From Desulfobacteraceae bacterium (lineage in GTDB: Bacteria; Desulfobacterota; Desulfobacteria; Desulfobacterales; Desulfosalsimonadaceae): DNA of 11,201 bases. Shown here piece after piece: positions 6,870-11,201 of this stretch (positions are counted from its first letter, which is position 1; each line of letters starts with the position of its first letter). The position numbers were made by a program, and so were the translations under genes. Location of the stretch: the NCBI GenBank assembly GCA_021162325.1, contig JAGGYV010000266.1, forward strand, positions 1 to 11,201, written 5' to 3'. The notes beneath the pieces were generated by a model, which did not search any database, was not told the origin of the DNA, and saw only the letters and a list, made by a program, of their open reading frames with translations.

Positions 6870-9800
6870 TCACCCCCGATATTTTTTGAAATTCTCCGCT
6901 TGTTCAAAAATTTCCTTAAAAACTTCATCTTTTGGTACTGGCGGATAATCGTGTTCTGCAAGGATCAGTATTAAATCAACTTTTAATTCTGCTTTTATAT
7001 CATCCCTCCCGGACCAATCCGTATATTTTGCTTTATCGTCTACAACTTTTTTTACTGCCTGGGACAAGCTGATTAACTTTTCATGGGGATATTTGAAATC
7101 ATGTTTTTCTGCAACTGCTTTTAATATGTCGTAAAAGGCTTTCTCTTCAAAATCAATCCCCATTTCTTCAAATGAGTTTTTCTCTTTTTGAAGGTCTTTA
7201 AAAAGGTCTGCGAATTGACCGGCTATGTCATCAAGAACATCATTGGCAAAAGCAGCATCTTCTTTTCGCTCATTGTATTTCTCCAAAAGTTTCTTAAATT
7301 TTTTTGTAAAATCGATTCCCTTAATTTTATTTACCTTTTTAAATTCATCGATGGCCCTTTTTAAAAGCTGTTGAAGAAGTTTGATTTTTGTATTGGGAAG
7401 TTTGATTTTATCAATCTTGGCCATATATTCATCACTAAATATATCGATATCCTTATCTGCTGCATCTTCGCCAAGTTTGAAAACTTCTTCCACGCCATCA
7501 CTTAAAAGCGCTTCTTTTATCATCTCCCGAACCCGTTCATTCATTTGGGCTGTATCGGGTGCATTACCTTTGGTGAGTTTGTGAACTATTGCGGCAATGG
7601 CCGAATAAAAATGAATATAATCACGTTCCTTTTGGGACAGCGCATCGCTTGAAGTACAGATTTTGTAAGCAGAACGCATTTTTTTAGAGATTGTCATAAA
7701 TCGTTTTTCAATCTCTTTTGAAAGTTGTACAAACTCGGCGGCTTTGTTCAGACATTCCAATTGTTTTAGCGGAGTCCCATTGAAATAATCATCAGTGTTA
7801 AACCTGTGAAACAGTTTTGACAGCAAATCCAACTGGTCTTTAACAATAACAACAGCGATTGAAATATCCTCAAAATCGTCTTCTTCAACATCGGAATATT
7901 TCTTTAATGCAACATTCATATTACTTTTGATGCCGATATAATCAACGACCAGCCCGGCTTCCTTACCTTCATACACACGATTTACACGGGAGATAGTCTG
8001 AATAAGGGAGTGCTGCTGAATCGGTTTGTCAATGTAGATAGTGTCAAGAAAGGGCACGTCAAAACCCGTAAGCCACATATCCACAACAATGGCAATTTTA
8101 AAATTTGACTTTTCACTCTTGAATTGACGGTCAAGCTCTTTACGGTAATCCTTTGTCCCTATTAAATCCCATAACTCTTTCGGGTCATCTTTGCCACGGG
8201 TCATTACCATTTTTATTTTCTCAGTAGGCTTTATCTTTTTTCTTTCTTTTTCAGTAAGCGCAACACCTTCATCGCATTCCTTGATCTCAGCCCATTCCGG
8301 TTTTAAAGAAATAATCTGCTTATACAAATCATAGGCAATTCGTCTGCTTGATGAAACAAACATAACCTTTCCAAGTACGCTTGCGCCCTCTTCAACTCTT
8401 TCATCATAATGCGCCACAAAATCTTTGGCCAGGGTTTCAAGGCGGTCGGGATCACCGAGAATAACTTCCATATTTGTGACTGCTTTTTTACTCTCTTCAA
8501 TCTGATAGTCGTTTGCACCATATTCTGCGCATTGCGCGTAATACTCTTCAATCTCAGCAAGTTTTTTCTCTTCAAGAAGCACCTTGGCAGCTCTGCCTTC
8601 ATACACAATACGAACCGTTATATTGTCCTGTACGGATTCTTTCATTGTATAAGCGTCAACAATTTTACCGAATACATCGAGGGTGGCATCTATGGGCGTA
8701 CCTGTGAAACCGACATAAGTGGCATTGGGAAGAGAATCGTGCAGATATTTTGCAAATCCAAAGGTCTTTTTTACCCCTTTTGCAGTAACTTTAACTTTCT
8801 GGTCAAGATTAACCTGTGTACGATGGGCTTCATCGGAAATACAGATTACATTTGCTCTGTTTGTAAGAAGTTTTAAATCCTCTGTAAATTTATGTATGGT
8901 GGTAAGAAAAACACCGCCACTGTTTCTGCCTTGTAATTTCTTTCTTAAATCTTCCCGGCTTTCAACACTTTCTACCGTATCATCGCCAATAAATTTTTTA
9001 GCATTGGTAAATTGCCCTGAAAGCTGGTCATCTAAATCAGTACGGTCTGTGATAAGAACAATGGTCGGACTTGAAAAATAAGTGCTCTTCATTAAAAGGC
9101 GGGTGAGAAAAAGCATTGTGTAGCTTTTTCCGCTACCGGTTGCCCCGAAGTATGTGCCGCCTTTGCCGCTTCCCGCAGGTTTCATATTCTGCTTAATGGA
9201 AACAAAAAGTTTACGGGCAGCATAGTATTGTGGATAACGGCAGACAATTTTTATATCCTCTTTTGAAGTATCAGGGAAATATACAAAATTGCGGACAATA
9301 TCAATAAGCCGTTCTTTGTTAAACATCCCTTTTATCATAGTATAAAGAGAGTTTATCCCATCGACTTCTTTAATTTCATTGCCGTCGGTTTTACGCCAGG
9401 CATAGTAAAAATCATAAGGCGCAAAAAGAGAACCGGCTCTGTTGTTCACACCATCACTGATAACACAAAAGGCATTGTATTTAAGAAGCTCAGGGATATC
9501 ACGGCAGTACCGTATAGTGATCTGGTCATATGCGTTTTTAATGGTAGTGTTTTCTTTGATGGCACTTTTAAATTCCAACACCACCAGAGGTAGGCCATTG
9601 ATATAAACAATGGCGTCGGGGATTCTTTTTTCGTACCCCTGTATTTCAAGCTGGTTGACAATCTTATAAATATTTCTGTTTGTATTATATTCAGCTTGTT
9701 CTTCTGCCACAATGGTAGGCACTTCATCCGAACCCGGTTCCCGGAAGGCTGGTAAATTGCCATAATCAATCAATTGAATGTAGATGTCTTTTTTACTCCG

Positions 9801-10133
9801 GTCTTCCCGTTTAAGCAAAAAGCCATCAGCCAATAATCTGATGATTTCTTTATTGCTTTCATACAGAGCAGATGAGGGATACAGTTCCAGCCTGCGAATA
9901 ATTGCATCAATTTCATTTAAGGTAATATCTTCACTGGAATATCTATTTAACAGGTACTGTTTTAAATCTTCACGAAGCAAAACATCGGGCATCTCTTTAT
10001 GGATTTGTTCACCGGTAAGGTGTTTATATCCTTCGGCTTCAAAAAGTTCTATAACCGCTTGTTCCAGTTTGGCTTCTGTGAAATTGGAATTATGAGTGCT
10101 GAATGTTGAATTATGAATTTTATTATCTTTCAT
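6870..10133 (-). CDS. hsdR: Type I restriction enzyme R subunit (HsdR)
   Basis: The ATP-driven translocase and nuclease subunit of a Type I restriction-modification system, 1087 residues and apparently intact. The PD-(D/E)xK nuclease is seen as RIPDAIVY (D173) and LEFK (E187, K189). The superfamily 2 motor follows with Walker A GATGSGKS (330-337), DEAH (434-437), TGTP (477-480), LTGFDVPFLDT (688-698) and motif VI QTISRVNR (712-719). The last 350 residues are the helical region that docks on the methylase. The start overlaps the end of the four-helix-bundle gene by 11 bases and lacks a ribosome binding site, suggesting coupled translation. Residues 6-16 (IHNSTFSTHNS) are encoded by an inverted-repeat arm, so the original N-terminus may have been different. 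hsdM and hsdS should lie to the right, outside the window. No clear terminator is seen after the stop. Confidence 0.95.
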   Translation of the reverse strand: MKDNKIHNSTFSTHNSNFTEAKLEQAVIELFEAEGYKHLTGEQIHKEMPDVLLREDLKQYLLNRYSSEDITLNEIDAIIRRLELYPSSALYESNKEIIRLLADGFLLKREDRSKKDIYIQLIDYGNLPAFREPGSDEVPTIVAEEQAEYNTNRNIYKIVNQLEIQGYEKRIPDAIVYINGLPLVVLEFKSAIKENTTIKNAYDQITIRYCRDIPELLKYNAFCVISDGVNNRAGSLFAPYDFYYAWRKTDGNEIKEVDGINSLYTMIKGMFNKERLIDIVRNFVYFPDTSKEDIKIVCRYPQYYAARKLFVSIKQNMKPAGSGKGGTYFGATGSGKSYTMLFLTRLLMKSTYFSSPTIVLITDRTDLDDQLSGQFTNAKKFIGDDTVESVESREDLRKKLQGRNSGGVFLTTIHKFTEDLKLLTNRANVICISDEAHRTQVNLDQKVKVTAKGVKKTFGFAKYLHDSLPNATYVGFTGTPIDATLDVFGKIVDAYTMKESVQDNITVRIVYEGRAAKVLLEEKKLAEIEEYYAQCAEYGANDYQIEESKKAVTNMEVILGDPDRLETLAKDFVAHYDERVEEGASVLGKVMFVSSSRRIAYDLYKQIISLKPEWAEIKECDEGVALTEKERKKIKPTEKIKMVMTRGKDDPKELWDLIGTKDYRKELDRQFKSEKSNFKIAIVVDMWLTGFDVPFLDTIYIDKPIQQHSLIQTISRVNRVYEGKEAGLVVDYIGIKSNMNVALKKYSDVEEDDFEDISIAVVIVKDQLDLLSKLFHRFNTDDYFNGTPLKQLECLNKAAEFVQLSKEIEKRFMTISKKMRSAYKICTSSDALSQKERDYIHFYSAIAAIVHKLTKGNAPDTAQMNERVREMIKEALLSDGVEEVFKLGEDAADKDIDIFSDEYMAKIDKIKLPNTKIKLLQQLLKRAIDEFKKVNKIKGIDFTKKFKKLLEKYNERKEDAAFANDVLDDIAGQFADLFKDLQKEKNSFEEMGIDFEEKAFYDILKAVAEKHDFKYPHEKLISLSQAVKKVVDDKAKYTDWSGRDDIKAELKVDLILILAEHDYPPVPKDEVFKEIFEQAENFKKYRG
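10087..10117 (+). repeat. Left inverted-repeat arm flanking the four-helix-bundle gene
   Basis: GAATTATGAGTG (10087-10098), eight bases, then TGAATTATGAA (10107-10117). The reverse complement of the right arm (10487-10510) reads GAATTATGAGTG, one base, TGAATTATGAA, so the two arms match perfectly apart from the short middle. The arm lies inside the start of hsdR and encodes its residues 6-16. Confidence 0.7.
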
Positions 10134-10491
10134 TTTTTGCCATTTGGGAGGTTTTTACAATTGAAGTTAGTATTCTTACCAACTCATCAGATTCTTTTAT
10201 TATTTCCTCAATCATATCTTTTTCAACGATATCAGTTGCCTTTAAAAGTTTTAGCCAATAAAGAGCTTCTCTTGATTCTTTACGTGCAATTGACATCTTC
10301 GCAATAAAATCTGCCTTGCTTTGCCCAGCTTGAGCTTCTTCAATATTTGCACCAACAGAAGTTCCTGATCGCAACAGTTGATTAGCCAAAGTTTTCGACA
10401 CCCGATCCTGTTTTTCCAAAAACCGGCATAACCGAACTATTCTAACAGCAAAATCAAAAGAACGATTTGTTATCTTCAACTCATCCTTCAT
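10123..10491 (-). CDS. Four-helix-bundle protein (S23/23S rRNA intervening-sequence family)
   Basis: A 122-residue all-helical protein of the four-helix-bundle family named after proteins encoded in 23S rRNA intervening sequences, also related to the Avd accessory protein of diversity-generating retroelements. The family signature is clear: LANQLLRSGTSVGANIEEAQ (residues 35-54) and SKADFIAKMSIARKESREAL (58-77), followed by YWLKLL. The family assembles as barrel-like pentamers that bind nucleic acid in the Avd case; the function of stand-alone copies is unknown. The gene sits between an ATP-binding accessory gene (gap of six bases) and hsdR (overlap of 11 bases). It is bracketed by inverted repeats at 10087-10117 and 10487-10510. 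It has no strong ribosome binding site of its own. A mobile cassette is a more likely explanation than a dedicated restriction subunit, but neither is proven. Confidence 0.88.
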   Translation of the reverse strand: MKDELKITNRSFDFAVRIVRLCRFLEKQDRVSKTLANQLLRSGTSVGANIEEAQAGQSKADFIAKMSIARKESREALYWLKLLKATDIVEKDMIEEIIKESDELVRILTSIVKTSQMAKNER

Positions 10492-10510
10492 AATTCATCA
10501 CTCATAATTC
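10487..10510 (+). repeat. Right inverted-repeat arm flanking the four-helix-bundle gene
   Basis: TTCATAATTCATC followed by ACTCATAATTC, the reverse complement of the left arm apart from seven missing central bases. It covers the start codon of the four-helix-bundle gene and the last codons plus stop (N-Y-E-stop) of the gene before it. Confidence 0.7.
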
Positions 10511-11201
10511 TTAACCTCCCAATGCCCCCGTGTGCCACCGACTCTTTTAATTACTCCTTTGTTTTTTAAAGTATCAAAATGTGATTGTGCCGCTGAATTG
10601 TTTATGCCAAGCATTTCAGCCACTTCCCGATAGGATATTTTATTGTTTTGCTTAATTGATGTTAATATTTCTTGTTGTCTATCTGTTAATTCGATTGCAC
10701 CACCTATTGCACCACCTATTGCACCACCTATTGAGCCACCTTCATAACTTTCCTTGAAATCAGAATATATAGGAAACTCTACAACAAAAAAGCTTCGATT
10801 CGGATAATCTGTATCAAAAAGTGGGTTAGGTGAACCGTTGTCTTCAAAGGCCTTATAAATAATCGGGATACCGGTTCCCTTGCCCTCTGTTAGCCCCAAC
10901 TCTTTTAAGAAGCTGCCGATTCGTCTGTTTCTATATCTTCTTGTTCTTACGACTCCTTTTTCAAAATCAGATTGTTTTAAAGACGGGTCAATACCGCTAT
11001 AGCTTATTATCTCTATTGATGACGGCAATACCCTTACCTCAATAGGGTCACGTAATTCATAATTCCGATGATATACCGCATTAGCCAAGGCCTCTTCTAT
11101 TGCGGGATAGGGATAATTATAAACTTTATCCGCCTTTTCCGTGTCGTCATACTTAATAACCTTGCTCTTGATAATATTGGTTTTCAGGTAAGAGAGCGCA
11201 T
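10498..11201 (-). CDS. ATP-binding (HATPase_c_4) protein with C-terminal winged helix, 5' end outside window
   Basis: The last 233 residues of a larger protein whose start is beyond the right edge; a TTG at 11088 is in frame but is not needed as a start, because the frame stays open upstream. The visible part begins with a GHKL-like ATP-binding domain of the HATPase_c_4 kind (AIEEALANAVYHRNYE, RRYRNRRIGSFLKELGL, EGKGTGIPIIYKAFEDNG). A repetitive linker GGSIGGAIGGAIGGAIE and a winged helix (LTDRQQEILTSIKQNNKISY, REVAEMLGINNSAAQSHFDT) follow. Such proteins usually carry an N-terminal AlbA_2/Schlafen-like domain and are often seen as accessory genes in Type I restriction loci, where a regulatory or nuclease role is suspected. 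Its last three codons lie in the inverted repeat, so its C-terminus may have been altered by the neighbouring insertion. Confidence 0.85.
   Translation of the reverse strand, partial: ALSYLKTNIIKSKVIKYDDTEKADKVYNYPYPAIEEALANAVYHRNYELRDPIEVRVLPSSIEIISYSGIDPSLKQSDFEKGVVRTRRYRNRRIGSFLKELGLTEGKGTGIPIIYKAFEDNGSPNPLFDTDYPNRSFFVVEFPIYSDFKESYEGGSIGGAIGGAIGGAIELTDRQQEILTSIKQNNKISYREVAEMLGINNSAAQSHFDTLKNKGVIKRVGGTRGHWEVKNYE
10694..10741. repeat. 12-bp tandem repeat coding for a Gly-Gly-Ala-Ile linker
   Basis: The unit ATTGCACCACCT occurs three times perfectly (10694-10705, 10706-10717, 10718-10729) and a fourth time with two changes (ATTGAGCCACCT, 10730-10741). On the minus strand it encodes the repeated G-G-A-I linker between the ATP-binding domain and the winged helix. 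Because the unit is a multiple of three, copy-number changes would alter linker length without frameshift. Confidence 0.9.

Noticed and set aside
10123..10491. Diversity-generating retroelement suggested by the Avd-like four-helix-bundle protein
   Set aside because: No reverse transcriptase and no template/variable repeat pair is visible in the window. Many relatives of Avd occur alone.
10694..10741. CRISPR-like repeats
   Set aside because: The 12-base units are directly tandem with no spacers and lie in frame within a coding gene.

Overview
The window looks like a chromosomal segment of a moderate-GC Gram-negative anaerobe, most likely a Desulfobacterota member of the Desulfobacteraceae type. 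That placement is an inference from the overall style of the proteins and from two families of dispersed palindromic repeats typical of such genomes (one with GTAAAAAGTC termini, one of the TGTCATTGCG...AATGACA type). No rRNA, tRNA, CRISPR or transposase gene is visible.

Plus strand, 1-4375: a compatible-solute uptake operon. A MarR-family regulator resembling CosR/EctR (233-772) is followed by proV (814-2055), proW (2086-2916) and, after a 369-base repeat-filled gap, proX (3286-4317). Together these encode a ProU-type glycine betaine/proline betaine ABC importer: ATPase with CBS domains, permease, and periplasmic binding protein carrying the conserved substrate Trp residues. A 30-base palindrome overlapping a likely promoter sits in front of the regulator gene, and a strong intrinsic terminator closes the operon.

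Plus strand, 4539-5396: a short-chain dehydrogenase/reductase that starts at TTG. A 145-base palindromic element flanked by a 12-base direct repeat is inserted exactly at its stop codon.

Minus strand, 6636 to 5564: two translationally coupled genes. The first encodes a small membrane-anchored zinc-ribbon protein; the second a putative molybdenum-carrier (YpsA-like Rossmann) protein with a C-terminal DUF6794-like domain. They converge on the SDR gene.

Minus strand, 11201 to 6870: part of a Type I restriction-modification locus. In transcription order it has the 3' part of an ATP-binding/winged-helix accessory gene (it runs off the right edge), a four-helix-bundle (S23/IVS-type) gene, and a complete hsdR. 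hsdM and hsdS are not in the window. The four-helix-bundle gene is bracketed by imperfect inverted repeats. These form the last codons of the gene before it and codons 6-16 of hsdR, so the gene appears to have been inserted as a cassette into the restriction operon.

The most noteworthy signals are this bracketed four-helix-bundle cassette, the palindromic element with an apparent target duplication at the SDR stop codon, and a duplicated operator/promoter-like unit around a palindromic repeat in front of proX.
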